The position numbers were made by a program, and so were the translations under genes. 64,000 nt of DNA from Thalassomonas viridans (GTDB lineage Bacteria > Pseudomonadota > Gammaproteobacteria > Enterobacterales > Alteromonadaceae): NCBI RefSeq assembly GCF_000948985.2, contig NZ_CP059734.1, positions 372,001-436,000 on the forward strand, read 5' to 3'. Below are positions 25,697 through 35,634 of this stretch, piece by piece. The notes below the pieces were generated by a model. The model was not told where the DNA came from. It ran no database searches and saw only the letters and a program-made list of their open reading frames with translations. Each line of letters opens with the position of its first letter. Positions within the stretch are counted from its first letter, which is position 1.

Positions 25697-27400
25697 ATGG
25701 TATATAAGTGTAAAAAGTTTCATAAGCGGTTACTTGTGTGTTTATTATCGTCATTTTTATCTGCATGTGGCGGAAGCGACCAAAAGTTGGATGACGAGAT
25801 AGCAGCAAGAGAAACAGAAGCCAAAAATCTGCAAATTGAGAATGTTTTAGGATATTGGGCCCCGCAATCCGCCGATAATAAAGCCTTTGAGTTCTTACCC
25901 AGTGTTTTCGACGGAACGCTTGCTAATGAAATAATGACGGGCAAGATTTATCAAAATGATGAAGTTGTCCGAATCTTTGCCTGGGATATAAATGCGGACG
26001 GGCAAATAAACTTAGGGCTGTTTTCACCCACATGTGTTTATAGGCCCATTACCTCGTGTGAAGTTACAGGGACTATGGTCATTGAAGCCAGCGGCAGTGA
26101 TATTCAAAATGCCTATTGGGAAATAAGGCATGACCAAGGCAATGATGGTGATGTAGATGAAGTTTTCGGCGATACTTACCGACAGAAGCAATTAGATTTG
26201 TCAGCCAGGCAAGAAGGGGAGTTATATTTAGTTCCGACAGATGAATATTTTAGCTCCCGAACGGTTTCTGGACTGAATTCAAGTGCTGGCGTTGAATTAG
26301 CGCTTCTTGGCAGCAGGGTTTCTTCGTCGAAGCCTGACTTTCCGGTAAGGGAACTTGCTTTTGAAGATGACGCTCCCCTGATTTCCAGCAGGACTTTTGA
26401 TGTAAGTGATGTCGGCTATCAGGATTTTGTTATTGAAACGAGTTTTGAAAACGTTGCTTTGCGTCCTTCTGCGAATGATTCCTTTGCACTTAGCTATGAA
26501 CTGTACCGAAAAGTCATCATACCTGAAGGCATAGATGAAAGTTCGATTAACTTCGACGGCTTCAGTAAGTTAGACAAACGGACATCCCTGGTTCGTTATA
26601 TCGATACCTTTATTGATGCACCTGAGATTAACGCAGAAGATCAATTTTTTAGTCACATTTATGACACCTATTACGAGGATGGTTTTGGTGAAAAATCAAC
26701 CAATGATATCTTCTTTGATTCTGCTACCACCGGGGTTTTGACTGCCGAAAATGTTATAGAAAGTGAAAAGACCAGGCAGCTTAACTTTGAGTGGGAAAGG
26801 TCAGCAGATGGCGAAATCAGGTTGAATATCGCTGACGGCAGTTTAATTACCCTTAACTTTATCAGAGAAATCGTTGGCGGTTATGCTGTGTTAATGACCA
26901 CAGAAGACAAAGACAGGACAAGCAAAAACTACTATGTTCATGATTTTGTTAAGAGTAGCGATTTTCAAATCTCTGATGACATGTTTCCCGGGCGTTACCA
27001 GCTGGAAAACAGCGACGGTTATTCTACAGCAATCATGACCTTTACCGCGGACGGTGTTGTCGATTTTGACAATATACCTAACTTGGGTGGGCACTGGTTT
27101 ATTAATGATCAGGGAGAGCTGATCAGTTTTGAGTGCACCGATTTGCAGGGCATTTTCATTGATGACTATAATACCTGCCTTGATAGCTTTGAATTTATCG
27201 GCACATCTTCAGGATATACTGAGTTTTCCCATATCCGAAAATTAAAGTTTTTACACCGTGACGGTGACGATTTCTTATTGAAATACAATGCCGGCTTTTG
27301 GGGCGGGCCGTTTGGTTTTACCGGGACCGATTACAGAGAAGTCAACTGGACCTATCGTATGAAACGTATCGGTGATGTAAGAGATGAAGCGTCTAACTAG
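25697..27400 (+). CDS. Lipoprotein of unknown function
   Basis: Predicted outer- or inner-membrane lipoprotein of 567 residues. A signal peptide ends in the lipobox LSAC-GG (Cys24). The mature part is acidic and Asp-rich, probably beta-structured, with runs such as FAWDINADGQINLGLF and YWEIRHDQGNDGDVDE that hint at calcium-binding-like loops, but I recognise no family. AAGGA precedes the ATG by about six bases. The stop is 45 bp from the VOC gene, so the two are probably cotranscribed. A role in immunity or in surface handling of the product is possible but unproven. Confidence 0.75.
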   Translation: MVYKCKKFHKRLLVCLLSSFLSACGGSDQKLDDEIAARETEAKNLQIENVLGYWAPQSADNKAFEFLPSVFDGTLANEIMTGKIYQNDEVVRIFAWDINADGQINLGLFSPTCVYRPITSCEVTGTMVIEASGSDIQNAYWEIRHDQGNDGDVDEVFGDTYRQKQLDLSARQEGELYLVPTDEYFSSRTVSGLNSSAGVELALLGSRVSSSKPDFPVRELAFEDDAPLISSRTFDVSDVGYQDFVIETSFENVALRPSANDSFALSYELYRKVIIPEGIDESSINFDGFSKLDKRTSLVRYIDTFIDAPEINAEDQFFSHIYDTYYEDGFGEKSTNDIFFDSATTGVLTAENVIESEKTRQLNFEWERSADGEIRLNIADGSLITLNFIREIVGGYAVLMTTEDKDRTSKNYYVHDFVKSSDFQISDDMFPGRYQLENSDGYSTAIMTFTADGVVDFDNIPNLGGHWFINDQGELISFECTDLQGIFIDDYNTCLDSFEFIGTSSGYTEFSHIRKLKFLHRDGDDFLLKYNAGFWGGPFGFTGTDYREVNWTYRMKRIGDVRDEASN

Positions 27401-27445
27401 GCATTTTACTATTAATTTCCATAGATTTATCAAAGGGAAGTATTT

Positions 27446-27937
27446 ATGAAAAAATATCTGGGTCACGATGCCCGAATTGATCATGTTGCAATAGCCGTTA
27501 CTGACCTTCAAGAAGCTTTGTTTTTATACCGGGATATTTTAGGTTTTGAATTACTTAACCAGAGGGAAATCAAAGGCGAATTTTCCGGAATGATATCAGC
27601 AGAGTTATGTGCCGGAGGGTTTTCAATCGTGCTGGTCCAGGGGACGGAGCCAAAATCTCAGGTTTCACGGTTCATAGAAAAATATGGTCCTGGAGTGCAG
27701 CATGTGGCTATTGCTACCGAAGATATCGAAAATGTGACCGATAAGTTGAAGGCATCCGGTATGGAGTTTTCTACGGACATTATTCGCGGCGAAAACCTGA
27801 TCCAGATCTTTACCAAAAGAGATGGCAACAGCGGGGTGATGTTTGAGTTAATCAAAAGAACGAAATCCACCGAAGGTTTTGATGCCAATAATATTCAAAG
27901 CTTATTTGAGCAATTAGAAGCAAATGATGCGTATTAA
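27446..27937 (+). CDS. VOC-superfamily (glyoxalase/dioxygenase fold) protein
   Basis: A 163-residue protein with the paired beta-alpha-beta-beta-beta modules of the vicinal oxygen chelate fold: RIDHVAIAVTDLQEALFLYRD..LGFEL in the first half, GVQHVAIATEDIENVTDKLKASG in the second. Metal-ligand candidates are the His in DHVAIA and QHVAIA and a Glu in VMFELI. Members include methylmalonyl-CoA epimerases, glyoxalases, resistance proteins and 4-hydroxyphenylpyruvate dioxygenase-type halves; the sequence does not decide among them. GGGAAG lies upstream of the ATG. Only 2 bases separate its stop from the FAAL start, so it belongs to the biosynthetic operon. Confidence 0.82.
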   Translation: MKKYLGHDARIDHVAIAVTDLQEALFLYRDILGFELLNQREIKGEFSGMISAELCAGGFSIVLVQGTEPKSQVSRFIEKYGPGVQHVAIATEDIENVTDKLKASGMEFSTDIIRGENLIQIFTKRDGNSGVMFELIKRTKSTEGFDANNIQSLFEQLEANDAY

Positions 27938-27939
27938 AG

Positions 27940-29994
27940 ATGTACAAAGTGGGTAGCATGAACCAATCAATAATAGACTATTTGCATCAAAATGCGGTAT
28001 CTAAACCAAACGCCGTAGCCTTCAGGTTTTTGAGCGATACGGGCCATGCGGTTAATGAATTAACCTGTTCAGAGCTGTGGCATGAAGCTCATGCGGTAGC
28101 AAAGTTTCTGACAGACATTGCCGAGCCGGGCAGCCGTATTATGTTGTTTTATCCGCCTGGCCTGAGTTATATAAAAGCGTTTTACGGTTGCCTTATTGCC
28201 GGCATGATTGCCGTCCCTTTGTATCCGCCGAAGAAAAACAGCAAATCAACACGCATCGTTAAGGTTGCTCAAAGTTGTCAGGCACGCATAGCATTAACGA
28301 ACGAAAGTGAACTTTCTGCCATACGGGCATGTTGGCAGCAACATAATACTTCAGGTCTTGAGTTAACTTTCCATACGACAGATCAAATTTCCGCAGAGGC
28401 AACAGAAGAGCTGCCGGTACCTGAGGTTGACCCGTCTTTGCCTGCATTTTTGCAATATACGTCAGGCTCTACAGGCTCACCCAAAGGGGTCATTATCACC
28501 CATGGCAATATTATCGGTAATGTCGAACATTTAACGGCGACATCTCACACAAGCGAGAAAGATGTATTTGTCAACTGGTTACCTTTATTTCATGATCTTG
28601 GTTTGATTACCGCTATCTTGTGGCCGGTATATTTAGGGGCGCCATCGACATTAATGGCACCCGCTACCTTTGTCCGCAATCCAGTTACCTGGCTCAAGGC
28701 AATAACAGATTATAAAGGGACTATGTGCGGCGCACCTAATTTCGCTTATGATCTGTGTTGCAGCAATATTAAAGCTTCGGCATTGGATGAACTTGACTTA
28801 AGTTCCTGGCGGGTTGCCTACAATGCCGCAGAGCCCGTCAATGCCAAGACCTTAGAGAATTTTACCGCAAAATTCTCCAGGTGTGGCTTTACCGGCAACC
28901 GTTTTTATCCCGGCTATGGCATGGCAGAAGCTACGGTGTTTATTACCGGCGGAAGTGATGTTGAAAAGCCCTATGTACTTAAGGTCAATAAGCAAAGCCT
29001 TGCTGAACATCAGGTAAAGCCGGCCGGCACAGCAGAACTTCATTCCAGCCGCCTGGTAAGCTGCGGCAGTGCCGCTTTGCCGCATGACGTGCGAATCGTT
29101 AACCCTGAAAGCCATTGTGAATCACCGGAAGGCGTTGTCGGCGAAATCTGGTTTTCCGGTCCCAGCGTATCACCGGGATACTGGGGGTTGGAGGAGTTGT
29201 CCGGACAAACATTCGGCCAGAAAATTGTTGATCATCCCTCAAGCACCCACAGGTATTTGCGAACGGGGGACTTAGGGGCGATGTGGCAGGGTGAATTATA
29301 TGTCACCGGGCGTATGAAAGATCTCATTATCTTAAATGGTGTCAATTACTACCCGCAAGATATCGAAGAGTCTGCCGTCAATGCCCATGAAGCCATCAGG
29401 CATGGCTATAATGCCGCTTTTTCTTTAGCCGAAGGCGAAGGTGAAAAGCTTGTTGTTGTCACTGAACTGGAGCGTAAGTTTTTCAGGTCGGTAGAAGCTG
29501 ATGTTGTTATTAATGCCATTCGTAAACAGGTATTTGACGACCACCAGGTGCATGTCGACCGTGTGGTTTTATTAAAACCTAATGTTATTCCGAAAACATC
29601 AAGCGGCAAGATCCAACGCAATCAAACCAGAATCTTGCTAGCGAGTGGCGAGATCAAGGTGCTTGCTCTTTCTAATGACATTGCGGCACAAGACGTGATC
29701 CCTCCGCAAACAAGTGTTGAAAAGGTTATTCATACGATTTGGTGCTATGCCTTAAAAAGAAATGCGGTGAGCATTACGGACAGCTTCTTTGATATTGGCG
29801 GCGACTCTATCCTGGCCATGCAAATTTCCGCAGAAATAGAGAAAGCTTACAGCCAGTTATCCTTTGATATGGAACAGCTGCTTGAGTTGGCAACGATTAA
29901 AGATATTGCCCGCTATATCGAATTGAAAATCCTGCATCAGGAAGCCAATCCTGAACCGATACTTGCCAACTCGCCGGGAATATTGAAGATATGA
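27940..29994 (+). CDS. Fatty-acyl-AMP ligase fused to a carrier domain (lipoinitiation)
   Basis: Loading enzyme of 684 residues. The adenylation part (residues about 7-560) is of FAAL type: YTSGSTGSPKGV, the LPLFHDLGLI motif, GYGMAEAT, LRTGDLG and KDLIILNGVNYYPQDIE. A C-terminal carrier domain (about 590-665) has the phosphopantetheine serine in DIGGDSILAM. It would activate a free fatty acid as acyl-AMP and move it to its own carrier, so the product should begin with an N-acyl group. An ATG at 27958 is an alternative start. The gene overlaps NRPS-1 by an ATGA, meaning tight coupling. Confidence 0.92.
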   Translation: MYKVGSMNQSIIDYLHQNAVSKPNAVAFRFLSDTGHAVNELTCSELWHEAHAVAKFLTDIAEPGSRIMLFYPPGLSYIKAFYGCLIAGMIAVPLYPPKKNSKSTRIVKVAQSCQARIALTNESELSAIRACWQQHNTSGLELTFHTTDQISAEATEELPVPEVDPSLPAFLQYTSGSTGSPKGVIITHGNIIGNVEHLTATSHTSEKDVFVNWLPLFHDLGLITAILWPVYLGAPSTLMAPATFVRNPVTWLKAITDYKGTMCGAPNFAYDLCCSNIKASALDELDLSSWRVAYNAAEPVNAKTLENFTAKFSRCGFTGNRFYPGYGMAEATVFITGGSDVEKPYVLKVNKQSLAEHQVKPAGTAELHSSRLVSCGSAALPHDVRIVNPESHCESPEGVVGEIWFSGPSVSPGYWGLEELSGQTFGQKIVDHPSSTHRYLRTGDLGAMWQGELYVTGRMKDLIILNGVNYYPQDIEESAVNAHEAIRHGYNAAFSLAEGEGEKLVVVTELERKFFRSVEADVVINAIRKQVFDDHQVHVDRVVLLKPNVIPKTSSGKIQRNQTRILLASGEIKVLALSNDIAAQDVIPPQTSVEKVIHTIWCYALKRNAVSITDSFFDIGGDSILAMQISAEIEKAYSQLSFDMEQLLELATIKDIARYIELKILHQEANPEPILANSPGILKI

Positions 29995-32900
29995 ATGCGC
30001 AGTCACTACTGGCTTTTTTATACAGCAAAGGTGTTGTACTTGCCGTCGAGCAGGAAGACTTATTAATTGATGATGTTAATAAGATCCTAGATGCTGATAT
30101 TATCGCAAGCATTAAGCAACATAAAAAGGCGCTTATTGCCTTAATAAATCAATTAAACCGTGAGTCTGCCGTAACCATTAAAGCAGAAAAATCGCCGCGG
30201 AATTTCCCTTTTACATTTGATTGTTCCTTTTCTCAAAAGCGTATGCTTTTTATGGAATCCCTGGCCGGAGAGCAGTCATTTTATAATATGCCCTTTGCTT
30301 ATAAAATTTCGGGAGTATTGAATATCCCGGCATTCAATTCAGCATTAACCGGTTTGTTAAATAAGTACGACATTCTTCGAACGACATATATTCAACGGGA
30401 AGATGAATATATTCAAAGTGTCGGTCCGCTTCTTTCTGATAAAAGTGAGCTATTTGTTCTTGATGTCGATGATATTTCTGATGCCGGGGATATTGAGCTT
30501 TGTTTGCAGCAGCGTTTGCAAAAAGAAGCGCAATATGTTTTTGACCTGCAGGCAGAGTTCCCCGTTAAAGCTGCGCTTATTAAAACCGATAAGGAGGAAT
30601 TTGTTCTTAGCCTTAATATTCATCATATCGCGGCAGACGGCCGCAGCGCCCGGAATATTATTCAAACCATTAATGAAGGCTATCAATTCCATACCAGGCA
30701 AACGCATGCCGGCGCTGCCGATAATGCAAATATTTTCCAGTACATTGATTATATCAAATGGCAAAAACAATGGCTGCACAGCCGGCTTTGCCGGGAAGCA
30801 AAAGCTTATTGGCTGGAGACGTTACAGGATTTGCCCGAACTACACAACTTTCCTACCGATTATACCCGTCCCGCTGTTTTAGGCGTTGACGGCGATACCT
30901 GCATACATATCCCGGCGGCGTCCTTATTTTCCAAGATAAATAGTGTTGCCAAACAGCATCAGACAACGCCGTTTGTTTTGATTCAAGCGGTATTCTCTGC
31001 TTTTTTAGCACGTTATACCGATGATACCGATATTGTTTTTGGCACCGCCGCCGCGAACAGGCAGCCCGGTGAGTTTATCGATTCAGTCGGCCTGTTTGTC
31101 AATACCCTGGTTTTGCGCTATACGGTGGAAAATGGCTGTTCTTTAATTGATTTGCTGGCACAGGCCAAATTGAACCATAAGAATGCTTTACGTTACCAGC
31201 AATTTCCTTTTGATCAATTAGTCGAAGAGTTAAATCCCAAGCGTAGCCTTGCTTATAACCCGCTTGTGCAAATTATGCTGGTGATGCAGGATGACAGTAC
31301 TGATCTATTAGATTTGGCCGGGATAAAAACAGAAGTTTTGCCGCAATCGCAAGCGGTATCAAAATTTGATTTTACCCTGCATGTTAAATTGGCTGCAGAG
31401 AAAATAGCTTTTCATTGGGAATACAATAGAGCTTTATTTAAAGCAGAAACGATTGAAAATATCGCCGGCCAGTTCGAAACCTTTTTGGCTGCCGCCCTGG
31501 CTTCGCCGGCAAAGAATATTGAGCAAATCGCCTTATTGCCGCCTGATACTATGGTTCCCAAGCCTGATGCCAGCCGGTTTCCACCACCCGTTTGTATTCA
31601 TGAGTTATTCGAAAATAGCGTCAGGCAAGCGCCGGATGCGATAGCCGTCAGTGACGGACACAATGCCCTTACTTATCGGCAATTGAATGATTCCGCTGAG
31701 GTTGTTGCTGCCCACCTTAGTCATTTATGCGACATAAAAGGGGCACGTATAGCGGTATGCATGGAAAAATCCATTGAATTAGTGATAGCCATGTTAGCTG
31801 TTTTCAAGGCCGGCGGTGTTTATGTTCCCGTTGACCCGTCTTATCCGCAAGAGCGCATTGATTACATGCTGCAGGACTCGAACGTAAAGATCTTACTTTC
31901 AAATACCTGTAGCCGATTCTCTCTCGCGCAGAGCCAGGTCGATATCCGGTTAATCGAGGATCTGCTTGCCCGGCCTCCGGTCAGGCTTGATTTGGCCAGG
32001 GTAACGCCGGAGCAGGCCGCTTATGTGATCTACACTTCAGGCTCGACCGGCCGGCCTAAAGGGGTTGAAGTGCCCCACCAAAGCCTTTTCTATTCCCTGC
32101 AGGCGAATAAACTGGCACTGGAATTTGATGCTAGAGATATTATGCCGACAATCGGTTCGCAGGCCTTTGGCGTTTCTTTACTCGAAATACTGTTGCCGTT
32201 AATTTCGGCTGCGCAGGTGTTAATCGTGACTAAGCAGCAGGTGGGAGATATCGAAAAGTTAATCGACCACACGGACAAAGTGACGGTTTTGCATGCCGTT
32301 CCCAGCATTATGTCTCAATGGCTGGACATGATTGAAGGTGATGATGTTAACGGTCGTTATGCCAACCTGCGCCTGTTGTTAGTGGGGGCTGAGCCTGTTC
32401 CGGAAACCCTGATTAAGAAGATCAAACAATGGCGGCCGGAGGTTACCCTCCTGGTTTTGTATGGCATGACAGAGTCATCTGTGGTCAGCAGCAGTTATGA
32501 GGCAACAATGCAAACTCCTTCTGGTTATTGTATGGGCCGTCCCCATGCCAATACGCAATTCTATGTGCTTAATAAGCAAAGGAGCATTCAACCTAAGGGG
32601 GTTCCCGGAGAATTGTATGTTGGCGGTCTGTCACTTGCTACCCGCTATTTGAACCAGGCTGAGTTAACGGCAGAAAAGTTTATTGCCAGCCCTTTTCATC
32701 AGGGGGAGCGGCTTTATCAAACCGGTGATCGTGTCCGTTGCCTGAATGACGGCAATTATGAGTTTTTAGGCCGGGTAGATAACCAGGTCAGTTTACGGGG
32801 GGTACGTATTGAGCTTGGCGAAATTGAAAGCCTGGCTATGGCCATACAAGGGGTTGATAAAGTTATTACCCATGTGATGACGATGAACAGCGGTGACAGG

Positions 32901-33413
32901 GTTTTGGTTTTATACTACACCGCCGGGCAGGAGCCTGCCCATGTACCGGCCCTGTCGGAAAAGATAAAGGCTACCCTGGCCAATCAACTGCCGGAGCATA
33001 TGATGCCCTCAGTAATCCAGCATTTGCCGGAATTTCCTTTAAACCCGAACGGTAAGGTTGACAGAAAAAAACTTCCGCAGCCGGTTTTTAATCGTGTCAT
33101 TACCGAGCCGGCAAATGATATAGAGCAGCAATTGCTTGAACTTTGGCAGGAGCTATTGGAAAACAAGCAAATAAGTGTTGAAGATAACTTTTTTGAGATA
33201 GGCGGGCATTCCCTGATAGCAACCAGGCTGATTGCCAGGGTTCGCAGCCATTTTTCAGTTTCCTTACCGTTAACGGCACTATTTAAATCGCCGACGATCA
33301 GGAGTTGTGCGGTGTTATTAGAAGAAATTCTGAAAGAAGAATATAGCCGAAGTCTGATCAATCAAGACTCTGCAGGTGAAAACGCAGAGTTGGTTGATGA
33401 AATTATTATTTAA
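29991..33413 (+). CDS. NRPS-1: docking-C-A-PCP, first condensing module
   Basis: 1140 residues. An N-terminal TubC-type docking domain (about 1-55) is followed by a condensation domain with HHIAADG (30622-30642 region), placed to join the FAAL-loaded acyl chain to the first residue (starter-type C by context). The A domain shows YTSGSTGRPKG, GELYVGG, YQTGDRVR, GRVDNQVSLRGVRIELGEIE (core QVSLRGVRIEL) and NPNGKVDRKKL; the carrier has NFFEIGGHSLIA. Two oddities: the A4 motif reads AFGVSLLE, so the Asp that normally holds the substrate amino group (GrsA D235) is Gly, and the A5 motif reads LYGMTE instead of YGPTE. The substrate is therefore probably not a standard alpha-amino acid, or the domain is impaired. 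My by-eye specificity code is G-V-L-H-L-G-L-V-V-K. Confidence 0.92.
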   Translation: MNAQSLLAFLYSKGVVLAVEQEDLLIDDVNKILDADIIASIKQHKKALIALINQLNRESAVTIKAEKSPRNFPFTFDCSFSQKRMLFMESLAGEQSFYNMPFAYKISGVLNIPAFNSALTGLLNKYDILRTTYIQREDEYIQSVGPLLSDKSELFVLDVDDISDAGDIELCLQQRLQKEAQYVFDLQAEFPVKAALIKTDKEEFVLSLNIHHIAADGRSARNIIQTINEGYQFHTRQTHAGAADNANIFQYIDYIKWQKQWLHSRLCREAKAYWLETLQDLPELHNFPTDYTRPAVLGVDGDTCIHIPAASLFSKINSVAKQHQTTPFVLIQAVFSAFLARYTDDTDIVFGTAAANRQPGEFIDSVGLFVNTLVLRYTVENGCSLIDLLAQAKLNHKNALRYQQFPFDQLVEELNPKRSLAYNPLVQIMLVMQDDSTDLLDLAGIKTEVLPQSQAVSKFDFTLHVKLAAEKIAFHWEYNRALFKAETIENIAGQFETFLAAALASPAKNIEQIALLPPDTMVPKPDASRFPPPVCIHELFENSVRQAPDAIAVSDGHNALTYRQLNDSAEVVAAHLSHLCDIKGARIAVCMEKSIELVIAMLAVFKAGGVYVPVDPSYPQERIDYMLQDSNVKILLSNTCSRFSLAQSQVDIRLIEDLLARPPVRLDLARVTPEQAAYVIYTSGSTGRPKGVEVPHQSLFYSLQANKLALEFDARDIMPTIGSQAFGVSLLEILLPLISAAQVLIVTKQQVGDIEKLIDHTDKVTVLHAVPSIMSQWLDMIEGDDVNGRYANLRLLLVGAEPVPETLIKKIKQWRPEVTLLVLYGMTESSVVSSSYEATMQTPSGYCMGRPHANTQFYVLNKQRSIQPKGVPGELYVGGLSLATRYLNQAELTAEKFIASPFHQGERLYQTGDRVRCLNDGNYEFLGRVDNQVSLRGVRIELGEIESLAMAIQGVDKVITHVMTMNSGDRVLVLYYTAGQEPAHVPALSEKIKATLANQLPEHMMPSVIQHLPEFPLNPNGKVDRKKLPQPVFNRVITEPANDIEQQLLELWQELLENKQISVEDNFFEIGGHSLIATRLIARVRSHFSVSLPLTALFKSPTIRSCAVLLEEILKEEYSRSLINQDSAGENAELVDEIII

Positions 33414-33760
33414 ACCCTCAACGAAATCCAGGACGTGTTTTGTTGTTTTTAAACATTAACCGGGGCTTTATATGGTTTGTTTATTCTTTTCTTATTCGCT
33501 GAATAAGATATAAGTTGCTTAAAAATTTCCCTGTTTAAAACAGTACCGCTCCCTATACGAGCGAATGCTGTTTTAGCCTGGTTTGCTGTTGGCCAAAACG
33601 CCTGCGGCAACATTGTGAATTAACCGAAATACAATTGCCTGCTTTTATTCCTGTTCAACAGCTGATTCCGTGTCAGCAACCAGATGTAAAAAGAGGCATG
33701 AAAATATAGTGCATTATATCGAACTGTACTTGTCAATAAACGATAAAAGTGGATAACCTT
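33414..33760. other. Intergenic region between NRPS-1 and the FAD oxygenase gene
   Basis: About 350 bp with a palindrome CTTATTC-GCT-GAATAAG at 33491-33507 and the terminator listed next. It probably carries a separate promoter for the downstream genes. Confidence 0.45.
33537..33574 (+). terminator. Nested hairpin after NRPS-1
   Basis: Outer stem AAAACAG/CTGTTTT enclosing GCTC/GAGC, ending in TTTT. Located about 125 bp after the NRPS-1 stop. Confidence 0.6.
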
Positions 33761-35395
33761 ATGAATAATGAGAAAAACCAATTCAATACTGAAACTAATG
33801 CGGGTAGCGCTAAAGTGATGAAAAAGCATAAATTCGTCATTTTGGGCGGCGGGCCCGGGGGACTCCAACTTGCTTATGACTTGCAGCAGCAAAATGCTGA
33901 TTACCTGGTTATAGAAGGCGCAGATGCACCAGGCAACAGTTTTAAACTTTTTCCCCGCCATAGAAAATTAATTTCAATTAACAAAGTTTTTACCGGCAGC
34001 AAAGATCCCGAATTCAATATGCGTCACGACTGGAATTCATTGTTGTGTGATGATGACGACTTCAGGTTTAAAAACTATGATAAAGATTTTTTTCCGCATG
34101 CGGATAGTCTGCTGGCTTATCTGGCGGACTTTGTCGAGCGTTTTGATATCAATATTCAGTACAACACCAGGGCCGGCTTAATCGATAAAAAGGCCGACGG
34201 TTATATCATTACCGATCAAAATGGTAATGAGATCCACTGTGAGGTGTTAATTGTCGCTACCGGTTTAGACAGAGCCAATATACCTCAGGTTGAAGGTATA
34301 GAATATACTGAAGATTATGCCGACATGAGCCTGGATTTGGCTGACTATGAAGATAAACGTGTGCTTATTATCGGTAAGAAAAATTCGGCATTTGAAACGG
34401 CGGATCATCTTATTCCCGCTGCTGCAATGATTCACCTGGTCAGCCCAAATTCGATAAATATGGCCTGGAAAACCCATTATGTCGGTGACTTAAGGGCCGT
34501 TAATAATAACTTTTTAGATACTTACCAGCTTAAGTCGCAAAATGCGATTTTAGATGCCGATATCTCCTCCATTAAAAAGCAAGGGGAGCAGCTCCTGGTG
34601 ACCTTTAAGTATCACCATGCTGAAAATGAAGTAGAAAGCATTTTGTATGACAAAGTTATTACCTGTACCGGCTTTAAATTTGATGCCTCGATCTTTGCCG
34701 ATAGCCTGGAATTAAAATTGGCTTATAAGGGCAAATACCCGGCGCTTAAAAATAATTTTGAATCGGTGAACAATGATAACCTGTTTTTTGCCGGCACCCT
34801 GACTCATTCCCTGGACTATAAAAAGTCCACATCCGGCTTTATTCACGGTTTTAGGTATAACTCCAAAGTGTTGGCGAAAATCCTGACAGAAAAATATTTA
34901 GGTAAAGCACAGGCACAGGAAACATTAAATACCGAAGCACAATGTATTGCCGACCATATGCTTAAACGCATCAATCGCTCTGGCGGGCTTTGGCAACAGC
35001 CGGGCTTTATTGCCGATGCTGCCATTTTAGATAATGGCTGTTTCCGCTATATCAAAGAATCACAAAAAGATTATTTGGTTGAACGGTATGGCCAAACAGA
35101 GAAAAGCCTGTTTGTCTTAACCCTGGAATACGGAGCCCCGATTGTCGGAGATCCCTTTGCGGTTGAGCGCATTCATCGTGAGAATATTGACGCTGCTGCT
35201 TCCAGCCAGTTTTTGCATCCTGTGGTACGCCATTACCGTAATGGAGAAATGCTAGCCAAACATGATGTTATTGAAGACCTGGAAGCGCAATGGGTTGAGC
35301 CGGAGCATTATGAACCCCTGATTGAGTTCTTTAATCAGCAATATGCACAGAAACATAACACGGACAATGAGTTAGCAGCACCTCTGGAAGTGTAA
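33761..35395 (+). CDS. FAD-dependent oxidoreductase, flavin-monooxygenase/FOXRED2-like
   Basis: Flavoprotein of about 544 residues. The FAD-binding Rossmann motif is near the start (FVILGGGPGGLQLAYDL), with a second dinucleotide motif (VLIIGKKNSAFETADHL) for NAD(P)H in which the usual second glycine is replaced. A late motif FFAGTLTHSLDYKKSTSGFIHGFRYN matches the C-terminal part of FMO-like enzymes, closest in style to FOXRED2-type proteins. The ATG at 33761 has a weak GGA upstream; a GTG at 33749 is possible. Lying between NRPS-1 and the exporter, it may oxidise the peptide, the fatty acid or an amino-acid precursor; substrate unknown. Confidence 0.82.
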   Translation: MNNEKNQFNTETNAGSAKVMKKHKFVILGGGPGGLQLAYDLQQQNADYLVIEGADAPGNSFKLFPRHRKLISINKVFTGSKDPEFNMRHDWNSLLCDDDDFRFKNYDKDFFPHADSLLAYLADFVERFDINIQYNTRAGLIDKKADGYIITDQNGNEIHCEVLIVATGLDRANIPQVEGIEYTEDYADMSLDLADYEDKRVLIIGKKNSAFETADHLIPAAAMIHLVSPNSINMAWKTHYVGDLRAVNNNFLDTYQLKSQNAILDADISSIKKQGEQLLVTFKYHHAENEVESILYDKVITCTGFKFDASIFADSLELKLAYKGKYPALKNNFESVNNDNLFFAGTLTHSLDYKKSTSGFIHGFRYNSKVLAKILTEKYLGKAQAQETLNTEAQCIADHMLKRINRSGGLWQQPGFIADAAILDNGCFRYIKESQKDYLVERYGQTEKSLFVLTLEYGAPIVGDPFAVERIHRENIDAAASSQFLHPVVRHYRNGEMLAKHDVIEDLEAQWVEPEHYEPLIEFFNQQYAQKHNTDNELAAPLEV

Positions 35396-35422
35396 AGCTC
35401 AACTTTTATTGCCTTAAGCAAG

Positions 35423-35462
35423 CCCGCCAGTTGAATTAAGGATGATTAATTCAACTGGTCGG
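35423..35462 (+). terminator. Long hairpin after the FAD oxygenase gene
   Basis: Perfect 13-bp stem CCAGTTGAATTAA/TTAATTCAACTGG with a 6-nt loop, extended by CCCG/CGGG across one bulge. No strong T run follows, so it is called by position and stability. Confidence 0.55.
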
Positions 35463-35634
35463 GACTGTATTTCCCAATATTTTCTCTACCTCATTCGCAA
35501 CGGCCAGCATTTACGCTGCGTTTGCAGAGAAACTTATTGAGCATTAAGTGTGCTTATGGCGCTCGGCCCACGGAAGTATTAAGTGAGCTGATGAAATAAT
35601 TATTTAATGACAGAACTATTTTACAGGATTATTA

